A DNA stretch of 64,000 bases from Demequina oxidasica (GTDB lineage Bacteria > Actinomycetota > Actinomycetes > Actinomycetales > Demequinaceae), in assembly GCF_000975115.1 (NCBI RefSeq), contig NZ_BBRE01000003.1, positions 186,001-250,000 of the forward strand. Reading direction: 5' to 3'. The position numbers and the translations under genes are program-made. The notes under the pieces were generated by a model, which saw only the letters and a list, made by a program, of their open reading frames with translations, searched no databases and was not told where the DNA came from. Within the stretch, counting starts at the first letter, position 1. Every line of letters begins with the position of its first letter. Shown here in pieces: positions 8,526 to 18,163 of the stretch.

Positions 8526-11500
8526 CAGCGCACCGCCCTGTACCTGCGGTCATTCAACGGAATCGAGCCAAGCAGTGACCAGGCCACCACAATCGCGGCC
8601 GCCCACCACCATCGGGAGTAGTCCCCGTCGTCGTAGTCGAGGTCGATGGTGCCCGCATCAGCCTCGACGGCGAACGCGAGTCTGCCGTAATCGTCCGCGA
8701 CCTGTGCGAGTGACACCCCGTCGAGCGACGCCTGCCAACGCGGATCTGCGGGGACCGCCACAACCACGCGGCCCCCCTGAGCGTTGGTGATGTCTCCGTG
8801 GCTGAGGGTGCCGTAAGTGTCGAGCATCTGCACGTCACCATCAGCGGGCTCAAACCACGCGCGCGAGACGGGCACATCGGATCCCGGCCGAGCCACCGCG
8901 TACGAGGTGCCGCGCGTGCTGACTCCCATGAGCTGCAGGTCGGTGATTTGGGCCAGGGCACCCTCAAGTCGGGGCGAGTCCGGAGCCACCGTGATCACTC
9001 CAATGCCCCACGCGGCCAGCTCCACGTCCGCGCCGGCACCGCCGCCCACGAGTGTCGCGACAGCATCACTCAAAGACTGGGGCGAGGCGAGAGGCTCGCC
9101 ACCGGCCGCCAGCACCTCACCTGTTGACGATCGGGCCGGCCTGCCGGTGAGCCACACGGAGCCATCATCCGTGAGCACCGAGTAGGACACGACCGAGTCA
9201 GCGTTCATCGAGAGCGTCAGTACCCGAGGTTGCGCCGTCGCCGTTTGCTGAAGGCCCGCGACAAGCGGCAACACGTCCGCCCTCGCGGCGGATACCTCCG
9301 GCTGGGGTGCCTGGCTCGGCCAGGATGACACGCCCACCTGGCCGACGAGGACCAGTCCGGCCACCGCGAGAGCGACGGCCGATGCTGTGCGTCGTAGGGC
9401 GCGTGACTTCCCCTTTCCTGCACGCCAGGCGCCGTGCGAGGCGGCCGCTGCCGCCATCAGGAGCCCAATCAGCGCGAGTGATGACCCCGCTCCAGCCCAG
9501 CCGTTAGCGTCGGCCTGACCCGCACCATCGGCGAGCGTCACCACCGAGCGTTGTGCGGCAGCCGCAACCACGAGGCCAACAGCCGCGACCAAGAAGCCCA
9601 GCCTCACGGCGAGCGTAGCTCGGCGTGACACTAACGCGACCAACGCCGCTGCGACGACGATCGCGCCCAGGACCATGGCTACCGACCGGTCTCCGCTGTC
9701 ATCAAGTCCGGGCACGTCGGTATAGAAGCCGGTGAATCCAAGGAGTAGCTCCCAGGGGCGAGTCAGGGGGGAAACGAGGCTCGGCCCGGGCTCGCGCGCC
9801 AGCACGTGCCACGCCGCCCCGTTGAACGGCCCTGCCTGCCACGCAGCAATGATCGCGGGACCTGACGCGACGAGGGCTGGAAAGGGCATCGCCCACACGC
9901 GCCAGCGGTTCCGTCCGGCAAAAGCTCCCGTTACCAAAACCAACAGGGTGAGTGGCACCAAAAGCACTGGGGTGGCCACGGCAATGACTGCCATCATCAC
10001 TGCGGCACCCACTCCCGCGCTCGCTGAGCCGCGGCGGCGCTTGGGGAATTCCTCGCTATCCCCCACCAGCTCGCCACGATGCCAGCCGACCGCCCGTACT
10101 ACCGCGAACACGAACCATGGCAGTGCCAGATGGGTGATCACCGCGCCGATGCGTCCGTCGCCGATTGCTTGTAGGTAGAACGGCCACACGCCGTACGCGA
10201 GTGCCACCAGCACTCGTACTGTCGCGGAGCGCGTGGCTGCACCGGCCGCGAACCAAGCAGATGCTGTGGCCAGCGCCACTGCGAAGCACAGCAGAAGGCC
10301 GATCCAGAGGCGCGTGCCACCGGGCATCGCGCCAAGGGGCGTCAGGAGCGCGGCGAATGTTCCGTCGAGCGTGGGCGCACCAAAGCCCTGGTCACTCCAG
10401 CCACTAAACGTGCGCTGCCAAAGGTCATGCCAGCCGAACTCCGTGACACCCAACGCGCGTGAGCTGAGTTGGCTGCCGGCCACGACGGACGGAATCCAGG
10501 TTCCGAACAGCACGACCGAGGCTACGATTCCCAGCGCCATCACCGCGAACAGGCCCCTGAGGCGCCGCCGCCGGGCGGCATCGAGGTCGGCGCGGACGAT
10601 GTCCGTGGGGGTGGCCGCCGCCCGGGCACGCTCGTACGCACCCATCTCTCGTGCCCGGAGGGTCGCAAAGATCGCGAGTGGGCTCGCGAGGAGTGGGCGG
10701 ACCACCGACCGCTTGACGCGGGACGTCGACTGCGAGGTACGCCTCGCAGCGACGAGCTGCGGGGTGCGGCCAAGAAGCCGCCATGGCACCGAGATCTCTG
10801 CGCCGACCATTCGGGGTTGATTCTGCGCAATGCGCACTGCCGCCCGGCCCAGTGAGGAGACGAACATCCACAGGACCAGCAGTGGCACCACCCACCAGCG
10901 CGCCCAGACGCACGCGTGGAACCACTCGCTCGTGCGGCGGTTGGAGTAACTGGCGTGGTGCCCGCGGGTGGACCCGGTGCGCCGTCCGTACAGCGACTCC
11001 TGCGAATGGCGGATCTTCGCGGTCGGCACGATGACGACGTCGTAACCGGCCATCCACGCACGCCTGCAGTACTGCGCGCTCTCGCCAAAACCATTGAAGC
11101 CCGCGTCAAGGCCGCCAAACTCGGCCCACACGTCGCGCCTCACCAGCGCACCCGCGAGGCTCACTGCGAGCACGTCGTCACGGGCGTCGTACTGCCCCTG
11201 ATTGATGTCGTCGTTCTCCACCATCGTGACCCGGCGCCCACCAAAGCGAGAGACGGAGGTTCCCAGATTGACCAGCTTAGAAGTGTCGTCCCAGCGCACG
11301 TGCGCGCCGCCCACCACGGCCGCCTGGCGACGCTTGCGGGCCGTCGCGGACAGTGCGCTCAACGCACCGGGCAATGGGGCCGTGTCGTCGTGCAGCAACC
11401 AGAGGTATTCACGCGAGTGCGAAGGGAACGCGGCGAGGACTCCGTCAATCGCGGCAGAGTAGGTTGTCGCGTCTGATTCGATAACGTCGACGGAGAGTTC

Positions 11501-11659
11501 AGTGGGAATGAGCGGTGCAATCGCTCCACCCACTAGGACCACGTGGACAATGTCGGGACGGACCTCTTGCTTCGCCAGCGAGGCAAGCACCGCGGGCAAC
11601 TGCCCTGCACGGCCGTCAGTCACGACGATCGCGCGCACAATCAGGCGCGCTGAATTCAT
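8525..11659 (-). CDS. Large membrane glycosyltransferase (GT2 domain plus multi-span membrane region)
   Basis: A 1044-residue protein. Residues about 8-260 form a GT2-type (GT-A fold) domain with the DxD-like metal motif in LLHDDTAPL; residues about 250-780 contain many hydrophobic spans, and residues about 790-1015 are probably extracytoplasmic before a last span and basic tail (DRRYRAVR). It probably moves sugars to a lipid-linked acceptor for a wall polymer; donor and acceptor are unknown. A good ribosome binding site (GGGAG, 7 nt before the ATG) supports the start. It lies 24 bp after whiB2 on the same strand and is coupled to DUF5719. Confidence 0.85.
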   Translation of the reverse strand: MNSARLIVRAIVVTDGRAGQLPAVLASLAKQEVRPDIVHVVLVGGAIAPLIPTELSVDVIESDATTYSAAIDGVLAAFPSHSREYLWLLHDDTAPLPGALSALSATARKRRQAAVVGGAHVRWDDTSKLVNLGTSVSRFGGRRVTMVENDDINQGQYDARDDVLAVSLAGALVRRDVWAEFGGLDAGFNGFGESAQYCRRAWMAGYDVVIVPTAKIRHSQESLYGRRTGSTRGHHASYSNRRTSEWFHACVWARWWVVPLLVLWMFVSSLGRAAVRIAQNQPRMVGAEISVPWRLLGRTPQLVAARRTSQSTSRVKRSVVRPLLASPLAIFATLRAREMGAYERARAAATPTDIVRADLDAARRRRLRGLFAVMALGIVASVVLFGTWIPSVVAGSQLSSRALGVTEFGWHDLWQRTFSGWSDQGFGAPTLDGTFAALLTPLGAMPGGTRLWIGLLLCFAVALATASAWFAAGAATRSATVRVLVALAYGVWPFYLQAIGDGRIGAVITHLALPWFVFAVVRAVGWHRGELVGDSEEFPKRRRGSASAGVGAAVMMAVIAVATPVLLVPLTLLVLVTGAFAGRNRWRVWAMPFPALVASGPAIIAAWQAGPFNGAAWHVLAREPGPSLVSPLTRPWELLLGFTGFYTDVPGLDDSGDRSVAMVLGAIVVAAALVALVSRRATLAVRLGFLVAAVGLVVAAAAQRSVVTLADGAGQADANGWAGAGSSLALIGLLMAAAAASHGAWRAGKGKSRALRRTASAVALAVAGLVLVGQVGVSSWPSQAPQPEVSAARADVLPLVAGLQQTATAQPRVLTLSMNADSVVSYSVLTDDGSVWLTGRPARSSTGEVLAAGGEPLASPQSLSDAVATLVGGGAGADVELAAWGIGVITVAPDSPRLEGALAQITDLQLMGVSTRGTSYAVARPGSDVPVSRAWFEPADGDVQMLDTYGTLSHGDITNAQGGRVVVAVPADPRWQASLDGVSLAQVADDYGRLAFAVEADAGTIDLDYDDGDYSRWWWAAAIVVAWSLLGSIPLNDRRYRAVR

Positions 11660-11683
11660 CGCACGCTCCCGCAGACGGGCAGG

Positions 11684-12004
11684 CTAGACGGCGCGGCGCT
11701 TGAGCTTACGCCGCTCGCGCTCTGACAACCCGCCCCAGATTCCAAAGCGCTCGTCATTGGCCAACGCGTAATCGAGGCACTCGCCCCGCACGTCACAGGA
11801 CGTGCAGACCTTCTTTGCCTCACGCGTCGATCCACCCTTTTCAGGAAAGAACGCCTCGGGGTCGGTTTGGGCGCACAGCGCGCGCTCTTGCCAAGCAAGC
11901 GGACCGTCATCGTCTGATCCGCCAAAGATGTCCACCACCGACGCCAATGTCGAGGCGGGCTTGCCTGCGTCCGAGGGCACTGAACCTTCGTAGATATTCC
12001 ACAT
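11684..12004 (-). CDS. whiB2: WhiB family iron-sulfur transcription regulator (WhiB2/WhmD type)
   Basis: A 106-residue regulator that coordinates a [4Fe-4S] cluster through Cys44, Cys67, Cys70 and Cys76 (CxxC is CTSC). The G[IV]WGG turn (GIWGG, 88-92) precedes a basic C-terminal helix (KLKRRAV) that contacts DNA. The segment LAWQERALCAQTDPEAFFPE is diagnostic for the WhiB2/WhmD branch, which controls septation and cell division genes in mycobacteria and streptomycetes. The frame is open to 12043, but ATG 12004 has a GGAGG sequence at proper distance and is preferred. A strong promoter with an overlapping palindrome lies just upstream (12050-12078). Confidence 0.95.
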   Translation of the reverse strand: MWNIYEGSVPSDAGKPASTLASVVDIFGGSDDDGPLAWQERALCAQTDPEAFFPEKGGSTREAKKVCTSCDVRGECLDYALANDERFGIWGGLSERERRKLKRRAV

Positions 12005-12049
12005 GAGGTTGTCCTCCGTTCGCTGCGGGAAGGAATCCCGCATGTAGGA

Positions 12050-12078
12050 ATTACACCGTTGTAATCCCCGTGAGTCAA
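12050..12078 (-). promoter_or_regulatory. whiB2 promoter with palindrome overlapping the -10 box
   Basis: On the minus strand a -35 element TTGACT (12078-12073) is followed after exactly 17 bp by TGTAAT (12055-12050), a near-consensus housekeeping promoter. TGTAAT is also the right arm of an inverted repeat ATTACA-ACGG-TGTAAT (12065-12050), so a dimer bound there would cover the -10 box and spacer. The expected start of transcription is near 12043, leaving about 40 nt of leader. The regulator is not known. Confidence 0.65.
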
Positions 12079-12085
12079 GTCGAAA

Positions 12086-13141
12086 CTAACGCACTCCACG
12101 GATGAAACCCAGCCCCCACGCCACGTGCATGGTCATCAGCACTCCAGGCATGAGCGCTACGGACCTCGGCCCCGCCTGTGACCATAGCGCCACCGCAGCA
12201 ACTATCACTCCTGCTAGGTACGCGATAGGCGAGGCGAAACCGAGCATCAACCACCACGTCCCGGTCGCTAGTCCGACCGCCCCAAGCGCAATCCCTGCGA
12301 CGAGTGCGGCCACCACAATTGGTGGTGCAAGATATCTTGCCGATGCCGTCTGCGGGTGGGATTCAACGACCTCGCGGCGCCAGGCTCCCGAGTGGAAGAA
12401 TTGACGCGCCAACGCGCGCCAGGTGGACCGCGGGTGATACGGCACCTGCATGTCGGGTACGTAGTAGACCTCGTAACCCGCCTCCCTCAATCTGAAGTTC
12501 AGTTCCCAGTCCTGAGCGCGTCGGAAGTGTTCGTCGTAGCCGCCAACCGCCGCGAGCGCGTCACGGCGAAAGGAGCCGAGGAAGACGGACTCGGTCGCAC
12601 CCTCGCGTCCACCTACGCGGTGCCCCGCGCTGCCAAGCCCAAACCGTGAGCCCATGGCGACTGCGATGGCATGAGCGAGCGGCGCATCGGCTTGTGGCAC
12701 CATGCGCCCCCCGACGTTGCCCGCGCCCGTGTCGGCGAGTGCGTTGACGGCGAGGGTGATGTATCCGGCCGGTAGTACGGTGTGGCCGTCGATGCGCACC
12801 ACCACGTCGTCTGCGCAAATGGCGAGTGCCAGATTCAGTCCGGCTGGGGTAAAGCCGGTTGGGTTTTCGACCACGCGCACGTTCGGGTGCAGGTCGGCAA
12901 GACCCGCAGCCATAGCCGCGGTATTGTCCGTCGACGGCCCCACCGCGATCACCAAGTTCACGCCAGGCTCGAAGCCGTTGTTCAACACCGAATCGACCGC
13001 TGCGGCGAGGTGAGCCTCCTCATTGAGCACCGTCATAACGACGCTTACTGGGGCATCACGTTGGACTGGGGCGAGGGTGGGCACCGAAAGAGCGTAACCC
13101 AGACGCATGCGAGCGCCAGAGACGCCCTGCAACGCGCGCAC
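12086..13141 (-). CDS. Glycosyltransferase family 2 with C-terminal membrane segments
   Basis: 351 residues. A GT2 domain covers about residues 30-260: VSVVMTVLNEEAHL at the start, the metal motif in VVRIDGHT and the acceptor-site QDWELNFRLREAGYEVYY. Three hydrophobic segments follow (about 265-345). It probably builds a membrane-linked wall glycan. GTG 13141 has an AGGG-type site upstream; ATG 13108 (MRLGYALSV) is an alternative. It is divergent from the LCP gene at 13216, and its end lies 41 bp before the whiB2 leader palindrome, so whiB2 keeps its own promoter. Confidence 0.88.
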   Translation of the reverse strand: MRALQGVSGARMRLGYALSVPTLAPVQRDAPVSVVMTVLNEEAHLAAAVDSVLNNGFEPGVNLVIAVGPSTDNTAAMAAGLADLHPNVRVVENPTGFTPAGLNLALAICADDVVVRIDGHTVLPAGYITLAVNALADTGAGNVGGRMVPQADAPLAHAIAVAMGSRFGLGSAGHRVGGREGATESVFLGSFRRDALAAVGGYDEHFRRAQDWELNFRLREAGYEVYYVPDMQVPYHPRSTWRALARQFFHSGAWRREVVESHPQTASARYLAPPIVVAALVAGIALGAVGLATGTWWLMLGFASPIAYLAGVIVAAVALWSQAGPRSVALMPGVLMTMHVAWGLGFIRGVR

Positions 13142-13215
13142 TCTGCCTACCCTGCTCCGGCGAGTCGCCGCCTTAGAATTGGCGGCATGTCCCGCCCCCT
13201 GCTAACGAGCGCAAC

Positions 13216-14421
13216 GTGAGCGCACCCCCGTTCGATCGCCGCCGCAACCAGTCGAGCAACGCAGCCCGTCCATGGTGGCTGTGGGCGACGATGGCGGTCG
13301 CAGCTGTCCTTGGCTTCAGCATCGTCTATGCGCAGACCCTCTCCAGCCAGATCGATCACGCGTTCGACGCTCGCAGCGTGGAGACCATCGTCACCAACCG
13401 CCCGGAGAAGCCCACCGATGGGGATGCAGGTAAGGCGCTCAACGTGCTCTTGATGGGGTCCGATGCGCGCGACGGGGACAACGGCGAGATCGGCGGCCAC
13501 TTCGAAGGCATGCGCAACGACACCACCATCATCATGCACGTCGCGGCTGACCGTTCGCGGGTGGATCTGGTGTCAATACCGCGAGACACGCAAGTCACCA
13601 TTTCTGATTGCACGCTCTTCGATGGCAGCACCGTGAAGGGGTGGACCGGCGACTTCAACATCGCGTTCGCCAACGGCGGTTCACATGGCGACGCCGCGGA
13701 AGCCGCTGCCTGCGTCATTAACACCGTCGAGGACCTGACCGGAATCTACATCGACCACTACGCAGTCGTGGACTTCAGCGGATTCACGCAGATGATCGAC
13801 GCACTTGGCGGAGTACCCATGTGCATCCCCGCGGCGATCTCGTCCACGAAGGCCAAACTCGACATCGACGCGGGCGCGCAGGTGCTCGATGGAAAAACCG
13901 CACTCGCCTACGCACGGCTCCGGACCGCGGAGACTGGCGGCGTATCTGGTTCCGACTTACAGCGCATTACACGCCAACAGGAACTCTTGAACCAGGTTGC
14001 CGCCGCGGCGCTATCCAAGAACCTACTGACCGATGTGGGCGATCTCACGGGTTTCGTACGTGCCGGGGCCGAATCCATGACGATGGATCCTGACCTTGCG
14101 GACACCAAGTACCTGCTCGGTCTGGCATACAGCCTGAGCCACATCGAGCGCAGCAACATCCAGTTCGCTACCGTTCCATGGGAGTACACCGAGGATCGAA
14201 CCAACGTTGTGCTCCTGCCGGAAGCCGAGGACACCTGGGCGCAACTTCGCGGGGACGAGCCACTGACGGCGATCGCTGAGGGCGACGCCTCGTCGGCATG
14301 GGATGACGGGCACAAGGATGCCGACGAGGCCTCCGCCGCACCGGCGCCTTCCGCGTCCACCGACGGCGCCTCTGCCTCCAGGTCCAACACCCAAGCGCTG
14401 CTGGACGATTGCGCCTCGTAG
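13216..14421 (+). CDS. LytR-CpsA-Psr (LCP) family wall-polymer ligase, copy 1
   Basis: 401 residues with one N-terminal membrane helix (about 21-42) and an extracytoplasmic LCP domain. Conserved pieces are NVLLMGSDAR, RNDTTIIMH, SIPRDT and the Arg-rich ALAYARLR. LCP proteins transfer undecaprenyl-phosphate-linked glycans (teichoic-like polymers, or arabinogalactan in mycobacteria) onto peptidoglycan. The last 60 residues are Ala/Ser/Pro-rich. The start is GTG with a weak ribosome binding site. A closely related copy follows at 14597, so a tandem duplication is evident. Confidence 0.92.
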   Translation: MSAPPFDRRRNQSSNAARPWWLWATMAVAAVLGFSIVYAQTLSSQIDHAFDARSVETIVTNRPEKPTDGDAGKALNVLLMGSDARDGDNGEIGGHFEGMRNDTTIIMHVAADRSRVDLVSIPRDTQVTISDCTLFDGSTVKGWTGDFNIAFANGGSHGDAAEAAACVINTVEDLTGIYIDHYAVVDFSGFTQMIDALGGVPMCIPAAISSTKAKLDIDAGAQVLDGKTALAYARLRTAETGGVSGSDLQRITRQQELLNQVAAAALSKNLLTDVGDLTGFVRAGAESMTMDPDLADTKYLLGLAYSLSHIERSNIQFATVPWEYTEDRTNVVLLPEAEDTWAQLRGDEPLTAIAEGDASSAWDDGHKDADEASAAPAPSASTDGASASRSNTQALLDDCAS

Positions 14422-14596
14422 ACTCCCCACGAGTTCACGCTTAAGGTGGGAACCGAAAGGTGCCGATAACCGTTATGTCCACGACAGGCGAGATCAGTCC
14501 GTCAGCACCCGCCGTGGAGCGCTGACCACGCCCGCAATGCAACGACGATCGAGAGTTCAGGACCAATGGCTTCATTCCCCGCGAGCGAACGCGCGC

Positions 14597-15880
14597 ATGG
14601 CTAGGCGCGACAAGGGTGCCCGTCACGGCACCACCGCCCCCCGTCACCGAGTGCTGACGGGAGTCCTCTGGGGTGTGGCTGCCATCGCGGGCTTCGCAGT
14701 CGCGTACGCCGGTACGAACTTCTACCTCCTGCAGAGTTCGCTCACCACCAAGGATGTGGCGTCGCTCTACAACCCCAACCCTGATGCCACGGGCGACCCA
14801 GCGGCCGACGGGCCACCGCTGGATGGATCCGCTGGAAACGACGTCAACATCCTGCTCATGGGCTCCGACACCCGTGAGGGCGAGGAGAACGAGGAAATCG
14901 GTGGCGATGTCGCTGGCATGCGCTCCGACACCGTAATCGTGATGCACATCTCCGCTGACCGCGAGCGCATCGACTTCATGTCCATCCCCCGCGATTCGCG
15001 CGTCGCAGTCTCTGATTGCACCATGTTCGATGGCACGATCAAGCGCGGTTGGACCGGCAAGTTCAACATCGCGTTCGCCAACGGCGGCGAGAACGGCGAT
15101 CCCGCCGAGGCCGCCGCCTGCACCATGCAGACCGTGACAGACCTCACTGGAATCAAGCTCGATCACTACGCGGTCGTAGACTTCGCTGGCTTCGAGCAGA
15201 TGATCGACGCGATCGATGGCGTGCCCATGTGCATCCCGAACGACATTGACTCCAAGAAGGCCAAGCTGTCGCTCGAGGCTGGCCCTCAGGTGCTCGATGG
15301 CAAGACCGCCCTCGCTTTCGCACGGGCGCGCACCGGAGAGGGACTGCCCGGAGGCACGGACCTAGGGCGCATCGATCGCCAGCAGGAACTGCTCATGAAT
15401 GTGCTCCGCAAGGCGCTCGGTACCAACATGCTCACCGACGTGGGTGGCATGACACAGTTCGTGAAGGCCGGCGCACAGGCGCTGACCATGGACCCGGACC
15501 TGGGCAACGTCAAGTACATCCTGGGTCTCGCGTACAGCCTGCGCGGCATCGATACCGCCAACATCACGTTTGCGACAGTTCCGTGGGCCTACCCGGGTGA
15601 CAATAACGGCGACGTTGTGTGGACGCCCGATGCCGACATCATGTTCGCGCAGATTGTTGCCGACGAACCGATTACTGATCCCGAGGACGTCGACGCGACC
15701 AGCCTGTCACCTGAAGCGACGACCGACGCGGAGACCGCCACTGATACGACGACGGCTGCGGAGTCGGGCACGACCGCAGCAACGCCCGATGCGTCAGTGA
15801 CCGATGCGGCCACTGAGCCCACCGTGTCTCCGTCGCCAGAGCGCGAGACGCAAGCGGAGATCCTCGCCGCCTGCGGCTAA
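14597..15880 (+). CDS. LytR-CpsA-Psr (LCP) family wall-polymer ligase, copy 2
   Basis: 427 residues, one N-terminal membrane helix (about residues 22-42), then an LCP domain with NILLMGSDTR, RSDTVIVMH, SIPRDS and ALAFARAR. It shares long identical stretches with copy 1, for example FNIAFANGG and LDHYAVVDF-like segments. A Thr/Ala-rich tail ends the protein. The frame is open upstream into the end of copy 1, but ATG 14597 gives a start (MARRDKGARHG) just before the membrane helix; ATG 14537 is another option. About 175 bp separate it from copy 1, enough for its own promoter. A strong hairpin follows the stop. Confidence 0.9.
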   Translation: MARRDKGARHGTTAPRHRVLTGVLWGVAAIAGFAVAYAGTNFYLLQSSLTTKDVASLYNPNPDATGDPAADGPPLDGSAGNDVNILLMGSDTREGEENEEIGGDVAGMRSDTVIVMHISADRERIDFMSIPRDSRVAVSDCTMFDGTIKRGWTGKFNIAFANGGENGDPAEAAACTMQTVTDLTGIKLDHYAVVDFAGFEQMIDAIDGVPMCIPNDIDSKKAKLSLEAGPQVLDGKTALAFARARTGEGLPGGTDLGRIDRQQELLMNVLRKALGTNMLTDVGGMTQFVKAGAQALTMDPDLGNVKYILGLAYSLRGIDTANITFATVPWAYPGDNNGDVVWTPDADIMFAQIVADEPITDPEDVDATSLSPEATTDAETATDTTTAAESGTTAATPDASVTDAATEPTVSPSPERETQAEILAACG

Positions 15881-15893
15881 TCTGCCAGAGTCA

Positions 15894-15941
15894 AACGCAA
15901 ATGCCCGCCCCGTCTAGCGACGAGGCGGGCATTTGTGCGTT
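15894..15941. terminator. Bidirectional hairpin between LCP copy 2 and purE
   Basis: Left arm AACGCAAATGCCCGCC pairs with GGCGGGCATTTGTGCGTT, with a 2-nt bulge, around a 14-nt loop. The hairpin lies between two convergent genes and can serve both; a clear T-tract is missing. Confidence 0.7.
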
Positions 15942-15949
15942 GAAGGGTT

Positions 15950-16456
15950 CTAGGCCTCGCGTAGGGCCTTGCCCTTAGCGTGAGCGACGTCCCGCAGTGA
16001 ATCCTGGAACTGGGCCATGCGCTGACGCAGCTCGACCGCACGCTCGCCGTCGCCCGCCGCCACCATGCGGACCGCGAGCAAGCCCGCATTTCGCGCTCCC
16101 CCGATCGACACGGTCGCAACTGGCACGCCCGCGGGCATCTGCACGATGCTGAGCAGCGAGTCCATTCCGTCGAGGTACTTCAGAGGCACAGGTACGCCAA
16201 TCACCGGAAGCGTCGTCACCGCGGCGAGCATGCCAGGCAGGTGAGCCGCCCCGCCCGCGCCCGCGATAATCACTCGTAAGCCTCGCCCGGCCGCCTCGCG
16301 GCCGTAGGCGATCATCTCGTCGGGCATGCGGTGTGCGGAGACGACGTCCTTCTCGAACGGCACTTCGAACTCCTGCAGCGCAGCCGCAGCGGCCTCCATT
16401 ACGGGCCAGTCGGAGTCCGACCCCATTACGATTCCCACTACGGGCTTCTCGGTCAT
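15950..16456 (-). CDS. purE: 5-(carboxyamino)imidazole ribonucleotide mutase
   Basis: Moves the carboxyl group of N5-CAIR to C4 giving CAIR in purine synthesis. The 168-residue class I PurE shows GSDSDWPVM (12-20) for phosphate and sugar binding, SAHRMP (40-45) with the catalytic His42, and the loop [10 protein letters not shown] (66-75). The ATG overlaps the purK stop (ATGA), so the two are translated together and act in sequence, the usual arrangement. Confidence 0.97.
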   Translation of the reverse strand: MTEKPVVGIVMGSDSDWPVMEAAAAALQEFEVPFEKDVVSAHRMPDEMIAYGREAAGRGLRVIIAGAGGAAHLPGMLAAVTTLPVIGVPVPLKYLDGMDSLLSIVQMPAGVPVATVSIGGARNAGLLAVRMVAAGDGERAVELRQRMAQFQDSLRDVAHAKGKALREA

Positions 16457-17598
16457 TGCTGCGCTCCTTCGCGAACGATTCCGGCGGCCGTGACCGCCCT
16501 GTCATAGGTCTCCTGCTGGTCGGCCCCGGACACGTTGACGTGGCCCACCTTGCGGCCGGGACGAACGCCCTTGCCGTACAGGTGAATCTTGGCACCAGGG
16601 TCGCTCACGTCCGCGAGTGCGCCGGGCAGATCCTGACGCGCACCCCCCAGCACATTGGCCATGACGGTCCAGGGCGCGCGGGGCGACGTGTCACCCAACG
16701 GCAGATCCGCGACGGCACGCAGGTGCTGCTCGAACTGGCTCGTGATCGAACCGTCCATGGTCCAGTGCCCGGAGTTGTGCGGGCGCATCGCGAGCTCGTT
16801 GATCACCAGGCGCCCGTCTGCCTCAAACATCTCGACGGCGAGAACGCCGACCACGCCCAACTCCGTGGCCACTCGCTCCCCAATCTCGCGCGCCTGACGC
16901 TCCAGTGCAGGGGCTAAGTCCGGTGCGGGGGCAATCACCTCGGAGCACACGCCGGCACGCTGGATCGATTCAACTACGGGCCACACCGCGACATCGCCCG
17001 AGGGCCTGCGCGCCACCAAGACTGCGAGCTCGCGCGTGAAAGGCACCTTCTGCTCCACGAGCAGTTCGGGTCCGCCCTCTGCGCGCCCCTCCAGCCAGTC
17101 AGCGGCTTGGGCGGCGGCGGAGATCACTCGGACACCTTTGCCGTCATAGCCGCCGCGGGCGGTCTTGAGGATGGCTTCTGAACCGTGCGCGTCCAGGAAG
17201 GCCGCCACCGAAGCCTCGTCGGTCACGTGGGTCCAATCAGGGTTCGGCAATCCCAATTCGGTCATGCGTTCGCGCATCGCAATCTTGTCCTGCGCGAACA
17301 CCAGCGCCTCGATACCGGTGCGCGCGGGCACCCCGGCCGCCTCCGCAGCATCGAATACAGAGGCCGGGATGTGCTCGTGTTCCCAGGTGAGAGCAACGGG
17401 GCGCGGCTCCGCAAGCAACTGCGCCACGGCATCGGCGTCGGCCGGCATCCCGACCACGAATTCGTGGGCGGGAAGCGCCGCCGCCGCCTCGGGAGATTCG
17501 ACGAGGACGCGGAGGGTAAGTCCAAGTTCGGTGGCGGCTGGCGCCATCATGCGCGCAAGCTGACCGCCGCCAATAACGGCCACAATCGGTGAAGTCAT
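16453..17598 (-). CDS. purK: 5-(carboxyamino)imidazole ribonucleotide synthase
   Basis: ATP-grasp enzyme of 381 residues that makes N5-CAIR from AIR, bicarbonate and ATP. The start [13 protein letters not shown] is the nucleotide-fold signature; [10 protein letters not shown] and GYDGKGV (ATP-grasp glycine loop) follow, and [14 protein letters not shown] carries the metal and substrate residues. It is the first gene of purK-purE, overlapping purE by 4 nt. The ATG at 17598 is divergent from the GtrA-family gene, leaving about 34 bp for two promoters. Confidence 0.97.
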   Translation of the reverse strand: MTSPIVAVIGGGQLARMMAPAATELGLTLRVLVESPEAAAALPAHEFVVGMPADADAVAQLLAEPRPVALTWEHEHIPASVFDAAEAAGVPARTGIEALVFAQDKIAMRERMTELGLPNPDWTHVTDEASVAAFLDAHGSEAILKTARGGYDGKGVRVISAAAQAADWLEGRAEGGPELLVEQKVPFTRELAVLVARRPSGDVAVWPVVESIQRAGVCSEVIAPAPDLAPALERQAREIGERVATELGVVGVLAVEMFEADGRLVINELAMRPHNSGHWTMDGSITSQFEQHLRAVADLPLGDTSPRAPWTVMANVLGGARQDLPGALADVSDPGAKIHLYGKGVRPGRKVGHVNVSGADQQETYDRAVTAAGIVREGAQQ

Positions 17599-17632
17599 GG
17601 GTACAACCTACCGGCGGCTAGGCTCGGACATC

Positions 17633-18163
17633 GTGAGCATTGGTACGTGGGTGCGCGGACGCGCGGGAGAACTGGCCAAATTCGGCACGGTCGGCGTGGC
17701 GGGAATCTTTGTCGACGCCGGCGTCTTCAACTTGCTCCTGCTAGGGCCACTGTCCGTCGAGAACAAAGTCATCACCGCCAAGATCATCGCGTCCGTGGTG
17801 TCGACCCTTTTCGCGTGGGCCGCACATCGCTGGTGGACGTTCAACGACCGGCGAGGTCACCGCCCGGTCAGGGAACTCATCATTTTTGCCCTCGTCAACG
17901 GGGCGGCGCTGGCTGCCCAGGCCGGCGTGCTTGCAGTCTCCCATTACTGGCTGGGCTTCACGGGCGCGCTCGCTGACAACTTCTTCGCCTACGGGATCGG
18001 TCTTCCGCTCGGCACCGTGCTGCGCTACGTGGGCTACCGCGCGTTCGTGTTCAACAACGACGACGCTTTCGCGGCCGATGCCGTGGCGGGCTTGGAAGCC
18101 GTCGAGGAAGACGTTACAAGTCCCGACGACGACGATTCTTCCGCGCCGCCCGCCCGTGCGTAA
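17633..18163 (+). CDS. GtrA family membrane protein
   Basis: About 176 residues with four hydrophobic segments and the GtrA pattern (FGTVGVAGIFVDAGVFNLLL, FAWAAHRWWTF, and LRYVGYRAFVF near the end). GtrA proteins are thought to flip polyprenyl-phosphate-linked sugars, which suits the nearby glycosyltransferases and LCP proteins. GTG 17633 is chosen because the longer frame from 17597 would overlap the purK start. The acidic tail overlaps the end of the convergent histidine kinase gene by 50 bp. A GtrA gene near purE/purK also occurs in Mycobacterium tuberculosis (Rv3277). Confidence 0.87.
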   Translation: MSIGTWVRGRAGELAKFGTVGVAGIFVDAGVFNLLLLGPLSVENKVITAKIIASVVSTLFAWAAHRWWTFNDRRGHRPVRELIIFALVNGAALAAQAGVLAVSHYWLGFTGALADNFFAYGIGLPLGTVLRYVGYRAFVFNNDDAFAADAVAGLEAVEEDVTSPDDDDSSAPPARA

